DNA of 64,000 nt, from assembly GCA_902788605.1 (NCBI GenBank), contig CADAKX010000008.1, positions 48,142-112,141 of the forward strand. Direction: 5' to 3'. Shown one piece after another: positions 1 through 10,800 of this stretch. Under the pieces are notes generated by a model. The model saw only the letters and a list, made by a program, of their open reading frames with translations. It searched no databases and was not told the origin of the DNA. The DNA is from an uncultured Prevotellaceae bacterium (lineage in GTDB: Bacteria > Bacteroidota > Bacteroidia > Bacteroidales > Bacteroidaceae). A program made the translations under genes and the position numbers. Within the stretch, counting starts at the first letter, position 1. The number at the start of each line of letters is the position of its first letter.

Positions 1-463
1 GCTCCTTGCTGATGTTCTTGCGCACAATCTTCAGAAGGTCGGGCAAGGGCATAACGGCGCGACTTACCACAAAGTCATATTTGTCTTTCTCGTCCTCGCC
101 TCTCAGGTGCTCTGGGTGACAGTTCTTTAGGCCGATGGCATTGTTCACCTCCTGTGCTACGCGAATCTTCTTGCCTGTGCCGTCAATCAATTTAAACTCA
201 CATTCTGGAAACATAATGGCCAGGGGCACGCCAGGAAATCCACCGCCAGTTCCAAAGTCCAGAATCTGTGTGCCAGACTTGAAGTTGATAAACTTGGCTA
301 TGGCAAGTGAGTGCAGCACATGATGCTCATAAAGGTTGTCGATGTCCTTGCGTGAGATGACGTTAATCTTCTCATTCCAATCGTGATACAGTGCGTCGAG
401 GGCTTCAAACTGTCTTTTCTGCTCCTCGGTCAGCGTGGGGAAATACTTTTCTATCAGTTTCAT
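1..463 (-). CDS. rsmG: 16S rRNA (guanine527-N7)-methyltransferase, 3' end cut by window
   Basis: Transfers a methyl group from S-adenosylmethionine to N7 of G527 in 16S rRNA, in the cytoplasm. Reading leftward from the ATG at 461-463, the frame stays open to the window edge, giving about 154 of the roughly 205 residues usual for the family. The protein starts MKLIEKYFPTL and contains the SAM-binding glycine-rich loop DFGTGGGFPG, followed by LIDGTGKKIRV, which is the GidB/RsmG signature. The start is supported by a Bacteroidetes promoter -7 box only a few bases upstream, so the leader is very short. It is divergent from the HAD-panB genes. The C-terminal part lies outside the window. Confidence 0.93.
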   Translation of the reverse strand, partial: MKLIEKYFPTLTEEQKRQFEALDALYHDWNEKINVISRKDIDNLYEHHVLHSLAIAKFINFKSGTQILDFGTGGGFPGVPLAIMFPECEFKLIDGTGKKIRVAQEVNNAIGLKNCHPEHLRGEDEKDKYDFVVSRAVMPLPDLLKIVRKNISKE

Positions 464-467
464 GCTG

Positions 468-499
468 CAAAGGTAATGTAAATTGGTTGAAATACCAAA
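468..499 (-). promoter_or_regulatory. Bacteroidetes-type promoter for rsmG
   Basis: On the minus strand TAccTTTG (468-475) is preceded by TTTG (496-499) with a 20 bp spacer. This matches the -7/-33 pattern known for the Bacteroidetes primary sigma factor. The -7 box ends only 4 bp before the rsmG ATG, so the mRNA leader must be short or absent. Confidence 0.7.
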
Positions 500-540
500 T
501 TTTTTAGGTAATTCCTATAATCCCCTTTTTTCCTGTAACA

Positions 541-572
541 TTTGGCTATTAAAAAAGTTATTAGTACCTTTG
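541..572 (+). promoter_or_regulatory. Bacteroidetes-type promoter for the HAD-panB genes
   Basis: TTTG (541-544) and TAccTTTG (565-572) are separated by 20 bp, the expected -33/-7 arrangement, 25 bp upstream of the HAD-family start codon. It is divergent from the rsmG promoter 41 bp away. Confidence 0.75.
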
Positions 573-597
573 CACCCGATTTTAAAGTGAATATGGA

Positions 598-1251
598 ATG
601 AAGGAACTGAAAGCAGCTCTTTTTGATTTGGATGGGGTTGTGTTTGATACTGAGCCTCAATACACTGTCTTTTGGGGCAGTCAGTGCAGGCTTTATCATC
701 CGGAACGTCCCGGACTGGAGCATGAAATAAAAGGCTCTACGCTGGATCAGATTTACGATAAATGGTGGAATGGCGAACTGGTGAAGGAACGTCCTGTGGT
801 GACGCAGCGTTTGAACGAGTTTGAGGCACAGATGGATTATTCGTATATATCTGGTCTGGAAAACTTTATTGCAGATCTCCACCGCAATGGCGTGAAGACT
901 GCTGTGGTAACTAGCAGTAACCTGCCCAAGATGGAGAGTGTGTATAAGGCTCGTCCGGATTTTAAGCAACTTTTCGATGAGATTCTGACCAGTGAGGACT
1001 TCGCTGAGAGTAAGCCGTCACCAGACTGCTACCTGCGTGGCGCTGCTCGCTTTGGGGTAAAACCTGAGGAGTGTGTGGTGTTGGAGGATAGCTTCAACGG
1101 ACTGAAAAGTGGTCGAGCCGCAGGCATGTTTGTGGTGGGATTGACAACAACGAATAAAGAAGAAGATATTAAATCGCTGTCTGATATTCAGATAGCTCAT
1201 TATCAAAATATTAATTATAATAAGTTAAAGAGATTATGGCAGGATATCTAG
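598..1251 (+). CDS. HAD-superfamily phosphatase/phosphomutase-like hydrolase
   Basis: A 217-residue cytoplasmic hydrolase of the haloacid dehalogenase superfamily, of the type that includes beta-phosphoglucomutase and sugar-phosphate phosphatases. All four motifs are visible: DLDG near residues 10-13 (nucleophile Asp10, acid/base Asp12), TSSN near 105, Lys139 in SKPSPD, and the metal-binding ED at 163-164 ([11 protein letters not shown]). The helical cap lies between motifs I and II. The gene follows a good promoter and its 3' end overlaps panB by 16 bp, so the two are probably co-transcribed. The substrate cannot be read from the sequence. A role linked to pantothenate synthesis is possible but unsupported. 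Confidence 0.88.
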   Translation: MKELKAALFDLDGVVFDTEPQYTVFWGSQCRLYHPERPGLEHEIKGSTLDQIYDKWWNGELVKERPVVTQRLNEFEAQMDYSYISGLENFIADLHRNGVKTAVVTSSNLPKMESVYKARPDFKQLFDEILTSEDFAESKPSPDCYLRGAARFGVKPEECVVLEDSFNGLKSGRAAGMFVVGLTTTNKEEDIKSLSDIQIAHYQNINYNKLKRLWQDI

Positions 1252-2057
1252 TGAGCGATGAGCGCAAAGTGACCACCCACCGCTTTATTGAAATGAAGCA
1301 GAAAGGTGAGAAGATTTCAATGCTCACCTCCTATGATTTTACTACAGCAGGTATCGTAGACCGTGCAGGTATTGATGGCATCCTTGTGGGAGATTCAGCT
1401 TCAAATGTGATGGCTGGTAACTCGACCACGTTACCCATCACCGTTGATCAGATGATTTATCACGCCAGGGCCGTGACACGTGCGGTGAAACGTGCGCTTG
1501 TCGTGTGCGATATGCCCTTCGGCTCATATCAGACGGGTGTACATGATGGCGTGGTGAACGCTATCCGTATTATGAAAGAAAGTGGTTGCGACGCTCTGAA
1601 GATGGAGGGCGGCATAGAGATTCTCGATACTGTCAAGGCAATTCTTGATGCAGGCATCCCCGTGATGGCTCATCTTGGCCTGACCCCACAGAGCATCAAT
1701 AAGTTCGGAACCTATGCTGTGCGTGCTAAGGAAGAGCGCGAGGCTGCCAAATTACTGAGTGACGCCAAGGCATTGAACGAAGTTGGTTGTTTTGCTGTAA
1801 CTCTGGAGAAAGTTCCCGCGAAGTTGGCCGAACAAGTGACAAAGGAGATAAGTGTGCCTACCATTGGTATTGGTGCTGGTGGTGGTTGTGACGGACAGAT
1901 CTTGGTCGTGGCTGATATGCTCGGCATGAATAAAGGATTCTCGCCCCGTTTCTTGCGTCGCTACGCTGATCTTAACACCGTGATGACCGATGCTATCGGT
2001 CAGTATGTAACGGATGTGAAAAGTGGTGACTTCCCTAACGAAAGTGAAAGCTATTAA
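1236..2057 (+). CDS. panB: 3-methyl-2-oxobutanoate hydroxymethyltransferase (PanB)
   Basis: First committed step of pantothenate synthesis: it moves a hydroxymethyl group from methylene-tetrahydrofolate to 3-methyl-2-oxobutanoate, giving ketopantoate. The 273-residue length is normal. Family signatures are clear: [24 protein letters not shown], the KMEGG metal-binding region, HLGLTPQS and [14 protein letters not shown] near the C-terminus. The start at 1236 overlaps the preceding HAD gene by 16 bp. The next ATG would cut conserved N-terminal sequence only slightly, so the exact start is not certain. The MFS gene follows after 3 bp. Confidence 0.95.
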   Translation: MAGYLVSDERKVTTHRFIEMKQKGEKISMLTSYDFTTAGIVDRAGIDGILVGDSASNVMAGNSTTLPITVDQMIYHARAVTRAVKRALVVCDMPFGSYQTGVHDGVVNAIRIMKESGCDALKMEGGIEILDTVKAILDAGIPVMAHLGLTPQSINKFGTYAVRAKEEREAAKLLSDAKALNEVGCFAVTLEKVPAKLAEQVTKEISVPTIGIGAGGGCDGQILVVADMLGMNKGFSPRFLRRYADLNTVMTDAIGQYVTDVKSGDFPNESESY

Positions 2058-2060
2058 TTA

Positions 2061-3269
2061 ATGAATACGCAGAACACAACGGTTCATATTCGTCTGTGGC
2101 ATAGGGAATTCTGGCTGATGGCGATTGCAAATCTCTTGCTGTCTATGTCGGTGACAATGCTTATCCCTACTTTGCCTCTATGGATGACTCAGGCCTTACA
2201 TTTCAGTACCGATGAGGTCGGTCTCCTGATGGGCGCATTTGCCGTGGGACTGTTTTTGCCGGGTGTGTTCTGTTCGTATTTAGTGCAGCAACGCCGAAGG
2301 AACCTGGTGTTCGTGTGGTGTGTGCTGTTGTTAGGAGTGTCAATGGTGCTCCCCATGCTGTCTCTATCTGTCCTCAATCAACCTTGGGTGATAGGAGTCT
2401 GGCGACTTGCTCAGGGAGCACTTTTTGGACTGGCTCAGATGGTGCTGACATCAACGCTGATTATTGATACTTGTGAAAGTCATCAGCGAACAGAGGCTAA
2501 CCATTCTGCTACGTGGTTTGGCAGGTTTGCCCTGTCGTTGGGACCGATGACAGGCTTGTTGCTTATTGCTTTGTCAAAGGCTCTTTGTCCATTGCATCTG
2601 GAGGGTGGATGCGAGAGTAATCTGCTCTTTATGAATGTTGTCTTTGTTTCTATGCTATGTTGTTTCGCAGCAGTAGTGTTGGTGCTGATGATTCATTTCC
2701 CATTCCGTATTCCAGAGGATGGGGTTCACCTGTTCAGTCTCGATAGGTTCTTCTTGACCTCAGGCACGCCTTTGTTCCTTAATCTGATGCTGGTAACGAT
2801 ACCCGTTGGCATGCTGATGTCAATGCGTGTTCCTGCCAATTCATATGGTATGGTGATGATAGGCTTCTTTTTGGCTCTGCTAGCTCAGCGTTTTGTTTTT
2901 CGCAATGCAGAACTGAAAAGCGAGGTGGTCACGGGACTCATCATGATGTCGGCAGCGCTGGTCATCCTTTTGGCTTCTAGACTGTCGCCACTTACCACAC
3001 CTTTGTTGGGCCTGGGCTTGGGGATTGTTGGAACTCGTTTCCTACTGTTCTTTGTCAAACTGAGTCGCCATTGTCAGCGCGGAACTTCACAAAGCACGTT
3101 TATGCTGGGATGGGAGAGTGGTCTGGCATTGGGTGTAGGTATTGGCTATTACTGCTTTGCAGGTAATACGCAATTAATGCTGAGTGTAGCCTTAGGCTTT
3201 ATTATAGTTGCTCTGGTGATGTATATGACATTTACGCACCAGTGGTTCGTGACGCATAAAAACCGATAA
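2061..3269 (+). CDS. MFS transporter, substrate unknown
   Basis: A 402-residue inner-membrane carrier with about 12 hydrophobic helices in two halves, typical of the major facilitator superfamily. The N-terminus has a short polar stretch followed by helix 1 (LMAIANLLLSMSVTMLIPTLP), and the cytoplasmic loop after helix 2 ends in basic residues (QQRRRN). It lies 3 bp after panB and 23 bp before uxaC. A substrate linked to uxaC (a hexuronate) is possible from position, but the sequence gives no direct sign. Bacteroidetes MFS proteins of this type are commonly annotated without function. Confidence 0.82.
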   Translation: MNTQNTTVHIRLWHREFWLMAIANLLLSMSVTMLIPTLPLWMTQALHFSTDEVGLLMGAFAVGLFLPGVFCSYLVQQRRRNLVFVWCVLLLGVSMVLPMLSLSVLNQPWVIGVWRLAQGALFGLAQMVLTSTLIIDTCESHQRTEANHSATWFGRFALSLGPMTGLLLIALSKALCPLHLEGGCESNLLFMNVVFVSMLCCFAAVVLVLMIHFPFRIPEDGVHLFSLDRFFLTSGTPLFLNLMLVTIPVGMLMSMRVPANSYGMVMIGFFLALLAQRFVFRNAELKSEVVTGLIMMSAALVILLASRLSPLTTPLLGLGLGIVGTRFLLFFVKLSRHCQRGTSQSTFMLGWESGLALGVGIGYYCFAGNTQLMLSVALGFIIVALVMYMTFTHQWFVTHKNR

Positions 3270-3292
3270 CAATTAACTAAAAATTATGTGAT

Positions 3293-4699
3293 ATGAAACA
3301 ATTTAACGACAAAAATTTTGTGCTAGAGACTGAGGTGGCTCAGGATCTCTATCACAATCATGCGGCTAAGATGCCTATCATTGACTATCATTGTCATCTG
3401 ATTCCTGAGATGGTGGCTAATGACCATCAGTTTAAAAGTATCACGGAATTGTGGCTTGGCGGCGATCATTATAAGTGGCGTGCCATGCGTACCAATGGCG
3501 TAGAAGAGAAGTACTGCACGGGCAAGGATACCACAGATTGGGAGAAGTTTGAGAAATGGGCGGAGACGGTGCCTTACTGTTTTCGTAACCCCCTGTATCA
3601 CTGGACACATTTGGAACTGAAGACGGCTTTTGGCATAGATAAGTTGCTGAGTCCTCAGACGGCTCGTGAGATTTATGACGAGTGTAATGAAAAATTGAAA
3701 CAGCCTGAGTTTTCTGCTCGAGGTCTGATGAAACACTACAATGTGGAGTGTGTATGTACTACCGACGATCCTGTTGATGACCTGCATAACCATATAGAAT
3801 ATGCACGTCATAAGGCCGCTGATGATCCCATGATGATTCCAGCATGGCGTCCAGACAAAGCCATGAATATTGAAAAGCCTGATTTTGCCAAGTATGTGGA
3901 ACTGTTGGGCGAGGTGTCAGGCGTTAACATCGTGAAGTTTGCCGATATGGTGGATGCTTTGCAGAAGCGTCATGATTTCTTTGCTGAGAACGGTTGTAAA
4001 TTGTCTGACCATGGCATAGAGGAATTCTATGATGAGGATTATACCGATTCTCAGATAGAGACGATATTCGAGAAGGCTATGCGTGGACAGCAGTTGTCAA
4101 AGTTGGAAGTTCGCCAGTTTAAGAACTGCTTCCTGACTCGTATGGCAGAGATGGATGCTGATGCCGACTGGACTCAGCAGTTCCATTATGGTGCCATTCG
4201 CGACAACAATACTCGCATGTTTAATGTGCTTGGGCCAGACACAGGCTTTGACTCTATTGGTGAGTTTAATACGGCCAAAGCTATGTCTAAGTTCATGAAT
4301 AACCTCGAAATGGAGGGTAAACTTACGCGTACCATATTATATACGTTGAATCCCTGTGCTAACGAGGTTATTGCTACGATGCTGGGCAATTTCCAGGGCG
4401 GTGAGCCGGGCAAGATTCAGTTTGGCTCTGGCTGGTGGTTCAACGATCAGATGGATGGCATGACCAAACAACTCAATGCTTTGTCTGTGCTGGGATTGCT
4501 GAGCCGCTTCGTAGGAATGCTTACTGATAGTCGCTCGTTCTTGAGTTATCCGCGTCACGAGTATTTCCGTCGTATCCTGTGTAATTTGTTAGGTAACGAT
4601 GTTGAGAAGGGACTATTGCCTGACGACCGTGAAACGTTGGCCCGTATGGTTGAAGACATTTCGTATAATAACGCGCGTCGTTATTTCCGTTTCTATTAA
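3293..4699 (+). CDS. uxaC: Glucuronate/uronate isomerase (UxaC)
   Basis: Converts D-glucuronate to D-fructuronate or D-galacturonate to D-tagaturonate in the cytoplasm, the entry step for pectin and glycosaminoglycan uronic acids. The length of 468 residues fits the family. The amidohydrolase-type motif DYHCHL with His33 and His35 is present, followed by conserved blocks VECVCTTDDPVDDLHNH and PCANEVIATMLGNFQ, then FGSGWWFNDQ and FVGMLTDSRSFLSYPRHEYFRR near the C-terminus. A strong terminator follows immediately. The matching next-step dehydratase, uxuA, lies at 18.8-20.0 kb, so this genome region can carry out isomerisation and later dehydration. The reductase between them is not in the window. 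Confidence 0.95.
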   Translation: MKQFNDKNFVLETEVAQDLYHNHAAKMPIIDYHCHLIPEMVANDHQFKSITELWLGGDHYKWRAMRTNGVEEKYCTGKDTTDWEKFEKWAETVPYCFRNPLYHWTHLELKTAFGIDKLLSPQTAREIYDECNEKLKQPEFSARGLMKHYNVECVCTTDDPVDDLHNHIEYARHKAADDPMMIPAWRPDKAMNIEKPDFAKYVELLGEVSGVNIVKFADMVDALQKRHDFFAENGCKLSDHGIEEFYDEDYTDSQIETIFEKAMRGQQLSKLEVRQFKNCFLTRMAEMDADADWTQQFHYGAIRDNNTRMFNVLGPDTGFDSIGEFNTAKAMSKFMNNLEMEGKLTRTILYTLNPCANEVIATMLGNFQGGEPGKIQFGSGWWFNDQMDGMTKQLNALSVLGLLSRFVGMLTDSRSFLSYPRHEYFRRILCNLLGNDVEKGLLPDDRETLARMVEDISYNNARRYFRFY

Positions 4700-4700
4700 G

Positions 4701-4740
4701 AAAATGAGGGAGTCGTAAAAAAAACTCCCTCATTTTTTTT
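4701..4740 (+). terminator. Rho-independent terminator after uxaC
   Basis: Stem AATGAGGGAGT (4703-4713) pairs with ACTCCCTCATT (4724-4734) and is followed by a run of T. It starts 2 bp after the uxaC stop. Confidence 0.9.
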
Positions 4741-4760
4741 CATATTTCGAATTTTTGAAG

Positions 4761-4768
4761 TAATTTTG
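4761..4768 (+). promoter_or_regulatory. Probable -7 box for glmS
   Basis: TAatTTTG followed by C fits the Bacteroidetes -7 consensus, 26 bp before the glmS ATG. A clear -33 TTTG at the right distance is missing; the sequence there is T-rich. Confidence 0.45.
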
Positions 4769-4794
4769 CAGCCGGTTTTAAAAATAGACTTAAT

Positions 4795-6639
4795 ATGTGT
4801 GGAATTGTTGGATACCTAGGCACACGAGAGGCCTATCCTGTCCTGATAAAAGGCTTGCGTCGATTGGAATATCGCGGCTATGACAGCGCTGGCGTAGCAA
4901 TGATAAACAGCGACGGAAGTTTGAACGTTTATAAAACCAAAGGTAAAGTTGATAATCTGACTGAGTTTTGTGCTGACAAGGATGTCAGCGGTAACATAGG
5001 CATTGCTCATACGCGTTGGGCCACTCATGGTGAACCTTCATCGCGCAATGCTCACCCTCATTATTCAGAATCGCATAATCTGGCTATCATTCATAATGGT
5101 ATTATTGAGAACTATGCTGATATCAAGGCAAAGTTGATTGATAAGGGTGTGACCTTCCAGAGTGATACTGACACCGAAGTGCTGGTGCAATTGGTGGAGT
5201 ATGTCATGAACCAGAAACAACTGGACTTGGTGCAGGCCGTTCAGGTGGCACTTTTTCAGGTAATTGGTGCATATGCCATTGCCATTATAGATAAACGTGA
5301 CCCCAATCAGATTGTGGCAGCTCGCAAACAGAGTCCGCTGGTTGTGGGTATCGGTGATGGTGAGTTCTTCTTGGGTTCAGATGCCAGTCCTATTATTGAG
5401 TATACCGATAAGGTGGTTTATCTGGAGGATGGAAATATTGCCGTGATTCGTCAGGGTGAGGAACTGAGAGTTATCAGTATCCTTGGCGAAGAGCAAAATC
5501 TGGCCGTGAAGACTGTGGATATTGACCTGGGTCAGATAGAGAAAGGTGGTTATCCTCACTTCATGCTGAAAGAAATCTTTGAGCAGCCTGAGTGTCTGAT
5601 GAACTGTATGCGTGGACGAGTTAACGTGGAGGCTGATCATGTGACGCTGAGTGCTTTAATAGACTATCGTCGCGAATTGTTGAATGCTAAGCGTGTGGTT
5701 ATTGTGGCGTGTGGCACTTCATGGCATGCAGGCTTGATAGGTAAGCAGATTGTTGAGTCGCTGTGCCGTATCCCTGTTGAGGTGGAGTATGCTTCTGAGT
5801 TCCGTTATCGTAATCCCGTGGTTGGTAAAGGTGATATCGTGATTGCCATTTCTCAGAGTGGCGAGACCGCTGATACACTTGCTGCTGTTCAACTGGCCAA
5901 GGAGCGTGGCGCATTCATCTATGGTGTTTGTAATGCCATTGGTTCGAGCATTCCTCGTGCCACGGATACAGGTACCTATATTCACGTTGGTCCAGAAATC
6001 GGTGTGGCTTCAACCAAGGCTTTCACTGGTCAGGTAACTGTGCTTACGATGATTGCTTTAGCAATGGGTGAGGCAAAGGGTACGATTAAACGTGAAGAAT
6101 ATTTGAGTATAGTGAAGGGATTGAGTGAGATTCCTGCAAAGATTCAAGAAGTTTTGAAGACCAATGAGAAGGTAGCTGATCTGGCTCGTACTTTTACGTA
6201 TGCCCATAACTTCCTGTATCTTGGTCGTGGCTATAGCTATCCTGTGGCACTTGAGGGTGCACTGAAGTTGAAGGAGATTTCATATATCCACGCGGAGGGT
6301 TATCCTGCCGCTGAGATGAAACACGGTCCTATTGCACTGATTGACTCAGACATGCCCGTGGTTGTTATTGCAACTCACAATGCCATGTACGAAAAGGTGC
6401 TTTCGAATATACAGGAAATCAAAGCCCGTCAAGGTAGGGTGATAGCTTTAGTTACAAAGGGTGATACAACCATCTCAAAGATTGCTGACGAGGTGATAGA
6501 ATTGCCCGAGGTGATGGAATGCTTGGAGCCTTTGGTGGCTACTATACCATTGCAGCTATTAGCCTATCATGTGGCTGTTTGTAAAGGTAAGAACGTCGAC
6601 CAACCAAGAAACTTGGCGAAGTCTGTTACCGTTGAATAA
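4795..6639 (+). CDS. glmS: Glutamine-fructose-6-phosphate aminotransferase (GlmS)
   Basis: Makes glucosamine-6-phosphate from fructose-6-phosphate and glutamine, the first step to UDP-GlcNAc, peptidoglycan and LPS. The 614-residue length is standard. The protein begins MCGIVGYLG, so Cys2 becomes the N-terminal nucleophile of the class II glutaminase domain. HTRWATHG and HNGIIENY confirm that domain. Two SIS sugar isomerase domains follow, with CGTSWHAG, SQSGETADT and the C-terminal KSVTVE that is nearly invariant in GlmS. It sits between two terminators and so is a single-gene unit. No glmS ribozyme-like structure is obvious in the 95 bp leader. Confidence 0.97.
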   Translation: MCGIVGYLGTREAYPVLIKGLRRLEYRGYDSAGVAMINSDGSLNVYKTKGKVDNLTEFCADKDVSGNIGIAHTRWATHGEPSSRNAHPHYSESHNLAIIHNGIIENYADIKAKLIDKGVTFQSDTDTEVLVQLVEYVMNQKQLDLVQAVQVALFQVIGAYAIAIIDKRDPNQIVAARKQSPLVVGIGDGEFFLGSDASPIIEYTDKVVYLEDGNIAVIRQGEELRVISILGEEQNLAVKTVDIDLGQIEKGGYPHFMLKEIFEQPECLMNCMRGRVNVEADHVTLSALIDYRRELLNAKRVVIVACGTSWHAGLIGKQIVESLCRIPVEVEYASEFRYRNPVVGKGDIVIAISQSGETADTLAAVQLAKERGAFIYGVCNAIGSSIPRATDTGTYIHVGPEIGVASTKAFTGQVTVLTMIALAMGEAKGTIKREEYLSIVKGLSEIPAKIQEVLKTNEKVADLARTFTYAHNFLYLGRGYSYPVALEGALKLKEISYIHAEGYPAAEMKHGPIALIDSDMPVVVIATHNAMYEKVLSNIQEIKARQGRVIALVTKGDTTISKIADEVIELPEVMECLEPLVATIPLQLLAYHVAVCKGKNVDQPRNLAKSVTVE

Positions 6640-6644
6640 ATTTA

Positions 6645-6679
6645 GGGCGATTCGTTATTAAACGTTTCGCCTTTTTTTT
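6645..6679 (+). terminator. Rho-independent terminator after glmS
   Basis: GGCGA...CGTT pairs with AACG...TCGCC around a short ATTA loop, with a two-base mismatch inside the stem, followed by eight T. It ends 31 bp before carA. Confidence 0.8.
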
Positions 6680-6709
6680 AAGATAATACGCAAGATAGTA
6701 ATATAGGAA

Positions 6710-7801
6710 ATGAGAGATGTAACATTAGTTCTGCAGGACGGAACAACTTTTAGAGGAAAGAGTTTTGGCTACGAGCAGCCTGTGGCTGGTGAGGTAGTCT
6801 TTAACACCGCAATGATGGGCTATCCCGAGAGTTTGACGGACCCCTCGTATGCTGGTCAGATGATGGTTCTCACCTTTCCACTGGTGGGCAACTATGGTGT
6901 ACCTAAGTTCTCTTTTGAGGACAATGGTCTGCCTACCTTTATGGAGAGCGACAAAATTTATGCCTCGGCAATCATCGTGAGTGACTACAGTGCTACGGGC
7001 TATTCACACTGGAATGCCCACGAGAGTCTGGCTGACTGGCTGAAGCGCGAGAAGGTGCCTGGTATCACCGGTATAGATACTCGTGCACTGACTAAGGTGC
7101 TTCGAGAGCATGGTGTGATGATGGGTAAGTTGGTTTTTGATGGTCTTGTAAACAATGATAGTGTTGCTGATTTCTCTGCCGAGGACTATGGCAGTATCAA
7201 CTGGGTGGCTCGTGTCTCTTGTAAAGACGTTCTCCGATATAATGAGGGGGCTGGCAAGAAGGTCGTTCTGGTGGACTGTGGTGTCAAGGCCAATATTATC
7301 AGGTGTCTTGTGAATCGTGGTGTCGAGGTGATTCGTGTGCCTTGGAACTATGACTACACAGAGATGGACTTTGATGGCCTGTTCCTGGCAAATGGTCCTG
7401 GCGATCCTGATATGTGTGAGGATGCCGTGAACATCATTCGTAAGCAGATGTCAATGAGTCGTAAGCCTATCTGTGGTATTTGTATGGGAAACCAGTTGTT
7501 GGCAAAGGCTGGTGGCGCTTCGATTTATAAACTGAAATATGGTCACCGTTCTCACAACCAGCCTGTACGCGAGGTGGGAACCAATCGTTGTTATGTGACC
7601 AGTCAGAATCACGGCTATGCTGTGGATGCCTCTACGTTTGGCAAAGATTGGCGTGAGTTGTTTGTGAATATGAACGATGGCTCAAATGAGGGTATTTGTC
7701 ATCAGACTAACCCTTGGTTCTCCAGCCAGTTCCATCCTGAGGCTTGTTCTGGTCCTGTTGATACGGAGTTTATGTTTGACCGTTTCATTGATGCATTATA
7801 G
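6710..7801 (+). CDS. carA: Carbamoyl-phosphate synthase small (glutaminase) subunit
   Basis: Releases ammonia from glutamine and passes it to CarB for carbamoyl phosphate, which feeds pyrimidine and arginine synthesis. The 363-residue length is normal. The N-terminal CPSase domain shows GEVVFNTAMMGYPESLTDPS. The class I glutamine amidotransferase domain carries LANGPGDP, the nucleophile Cys in GICMGNQLL, and the His/Glu pair in FHPEA. The Asn in GNQ replaces the more usual His of GHQ and is not a catalytic residue. carB begins 36 bp downstream, so the two are almost certainly one transcript. Confidence 0.96.
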   Translation: MRDVTLVLQDGTTFRGKSFGYEQPVAGEVVFNTAMMGYPESLTDPSYAGQMMVLTFPLVGNYGVPKFSFEDNGLPTFMESDKIYASAIIVSDYSATGYSHWNAHESLADWLKREKVPGITGIDTRALTKVLREHGVMMGKLVFDGLVNNDSVADFSAEDYGSINWVARVSCKDVLRYNEGAGKKVVLVDCGVKANIIRCLVNRGVEVIRVPWNYDYTEMDFDGLFLANGPGDPDMCEDAVNIIRKQMSMSRKPICGICMGNQLLAKAGGASIYKLKYGHRSHNQPVREVGTNRCYVTSQNHGYAVDASTFGKDWRELFVNMNDGSNEGICHQTNPWFSSQFHPEACSGPVDTEFMFDRFIDAL

Positions 7802-7837
7802 GAAAGGTAAATAGGAAATAAGTTAATTGTAAGAAAG

Positions 7838-10800
7838 ATGAGAGACAACAATATAAAGAAAGTGCTGCTGTTGGGTAGCGGAGCGTTGAAAATCGGTGAG
7901 GCTGGCGAGTTTGACTATAGTGGCAGTCAGGCTCTGAAGGCGCTGAAGGAAGAGGGCATCAAGACGGTACTTATCAATCCGAACATTGCGACTGTCCAGA
8001 CTTCTGAAGGCGTGGCCGACCAAGTATATTTCTTGCCTGTACAGCCTTATTTCGTGGAGCGTGTCATAGAGAAGGAACGTCCCGATGGCATCTTGTTAGC
8101 CTTTGGTGGGCAGACAGCACTGAACTGCGGTGTGGAACTGTATCAGAGCGGTATACTTGAAAAATACAATGTTAAGGTGCTTGGTACGCCTGTTCAGGCT
8201 ATCATTGATACTGAAGACCGCGAACTCTTCGTGAAGAAACTCGACGAGATTGGCATTAAAACAATTAAAAGTGAGGCTTGTGAGACCATCGAGCAGGCCC
8301 GTCAGGCTGCCGCCAATCTGGGGTATCCCGTCATTCTGCGTGCAGCTTATGCGTTGGGTGGCTTAGGTTCTGGTTTTTGTGATAATGAGGAGGAACTGAA
8401 TAAGTTGGCCGAAAAGGCCTTTGCTTTCTCTCCCCAGGTACTGGTGGAAAAGTCGCTGAAGGGTTGGAAGGAGATTGAGTACGAGGTTGTGCGTGACCGC
8501 TATGATAATTGTATCACCGTATGTAATATGGAGAACTTCGACCCTCTGGGTATCCATACAGGTGAGAGTATTGTGATTGCCCCCTCTCAGACGCTGACTA
8601 ACTCAGAGTATCACAAACTTCGTGCACTGGCCATTAAGATAATCCGACACATTGGTATTGTGGGTGAGTGTAATGTGCAATATGCTTTCGATCCCGAGAG
8701 CGAGGACTATCGTGTCATCGAGGTAAATGCTCGTCTGAGCCGTTCTTCGGCATTGGCTTCTAAGGCTACAGGCTATCCCTTGGCATTCGTGGCCGCCAAG
8801 CTTGGTATGGGATACGGGCTCTTTGAGTTGAAGAACAGTGTGACCAAGACAACGAGTGCTTTCTTTGAGCCTGCGCTCGACTATGTGGTGTGTAAGATTC
8901 CTCGTTGGGACCTGTCAAAGTTCCATGGTGTTGATAAAGAACTCGGTTCTTCGATGAAATCTGTGGGCGAGGTGATGGCTATCGGACGTACATTCGAGGA
9001 GGCCATTCAAAAGGGCTTGCGTATGATAGGACAGGGCATGCACGGATTCGTCGAGAATAAGGAACTGAAGATTAGCGATATTGATGCCGCTTTGCGAGAG
9101 CCTACGGACAAGCGTATCTTTGTCATCTCGAAGGCGATGCATATGTCAGAGTATTCTATCGACAAGATTCACGACCTTACTAAGATTGATAAGTGGTTTC
9201 TTCAGAAATTACAGCATATCATTGATATTGACGAGCGTTTGAAGAAGCAGAATATCAATACGCTTGACGCTGACCTGCTGCGTGAGGCCAAGGTATATGG
9301 CTTCACTGATTTCCAGATAGCCCGAGCACTTGGACTTGAGAATGAGAGTCGTAACATGCATCAGGCCTTGTTGTTGGTCCGTAATCGCCGAAAGCAACTG
9401 GGCATCCAGCCTGTCGTGAAGCAGATTGATACATTGGCAGCCGAGTATCCCGCTCAAACCAACTATCTGTATGTGACCTATTCAGGCGTGAGCAGCGATA
9501 TTCAGTATGAGAACGATAAAAAGAGTATCATTGTGTTGGGGTCTGGTGCCTATCGCATCGGTTCGAGTGTTGAGTTCGACTGGTGTGGCGTTCAGGCCTT
9601 GAACACCATCCGTAAAGAAGGCTATCGCTCGGTAATGATTAACTATAATCCCGAGACAGTGTCAACGGACTATGATATGTGTGACCGTTTATACTTCGAT
9701 GAGTTGACCTTCGAGCGTGTGATGGATATCATAGACATGGAGGCCCCTCACGGTGTCATTGTATCTACGGGTGGTCAGATTCCTAATAATCTGGCAATGT
9801 ATCTTGATGAGCAGCATGTGCCCATCCTCGGTACTCAAGCAAAAGATATCGATGGCGCTGAGGACCGTGCTAAGTTCTCTCAGATGCTGAATGAACTGGG
9901 TGTGAACCAGCCTGAGTGGAGTGCGCTGACTTCTATGGACGACATCAACGCGTTTGTGGAGCGTGTGGGCTTCCCCGTACTGGTGCGTCCTTCTTATGTG
10001 CTCAGCGGTGCTGCGATGAATGTTTGCTCGAATATGGATGAACTTGAGCGCTTCCTGCAGTTGGCTGCCAACGTAAGTGAAGATCACCCTGTAGTGGTCT
10101 CTAAGTTCATCGAACATGCTAAGGAGATTGAGATGGACGCCGTTGCTAAGGATGGTGAGATTATGGCCTATGCTATTAGTGAGCATATCGAGTTTGCAGG
10201 TGTCCACTCGGGCGATGCAACTATACAGTTCCCGCCCCAGAAGTTGTATGTCGAAACAGTGCGTCGTATCAAGCGTATCTCGCGTCAGATTGCCAAGGCT
10301 CTACACATCAATGGTCCGTTCAATATCCAGTATATGGCTCGTGAGAACGATATCCTTGTTATTGAGTGTAACCTTCGCGCTTCGCGCTCGTTCCCGTTTG
10401 TCAGCAAGGTTCTGAAGCTCAATCTTATTGATTTGGCTACAAAGGTGATGCTTGGTTTGCCTGTAGAGAAACCTGAGAAGAACCTCTTTGATCTCGACTA
10501 CGTGGGCATCAAGGCTTCACAGTTCTCGTTCAACCGTCTACAGAAGGCCGATCCAGTACTGGGTGTAGATATGGCCTCTACTGGTGAGGTGGGTTGTATC
10601 GGCGATAATACTGATACGGCATTGCTTAAGGCTATGCTCAGCGTGGGTCATCGTATTCCCAAAAAGACGGTGTTGTTGTCTACGGGCGGTGCAAAGCAAA
10701 AAGCAGAGATGCTGGATGCGGCTCGCATGTTGGTGAATAATGGTTACGAACTTTATGCCACAAAGGGTACCAGTCAGTATCTTTCTGACAACGGTGTCGC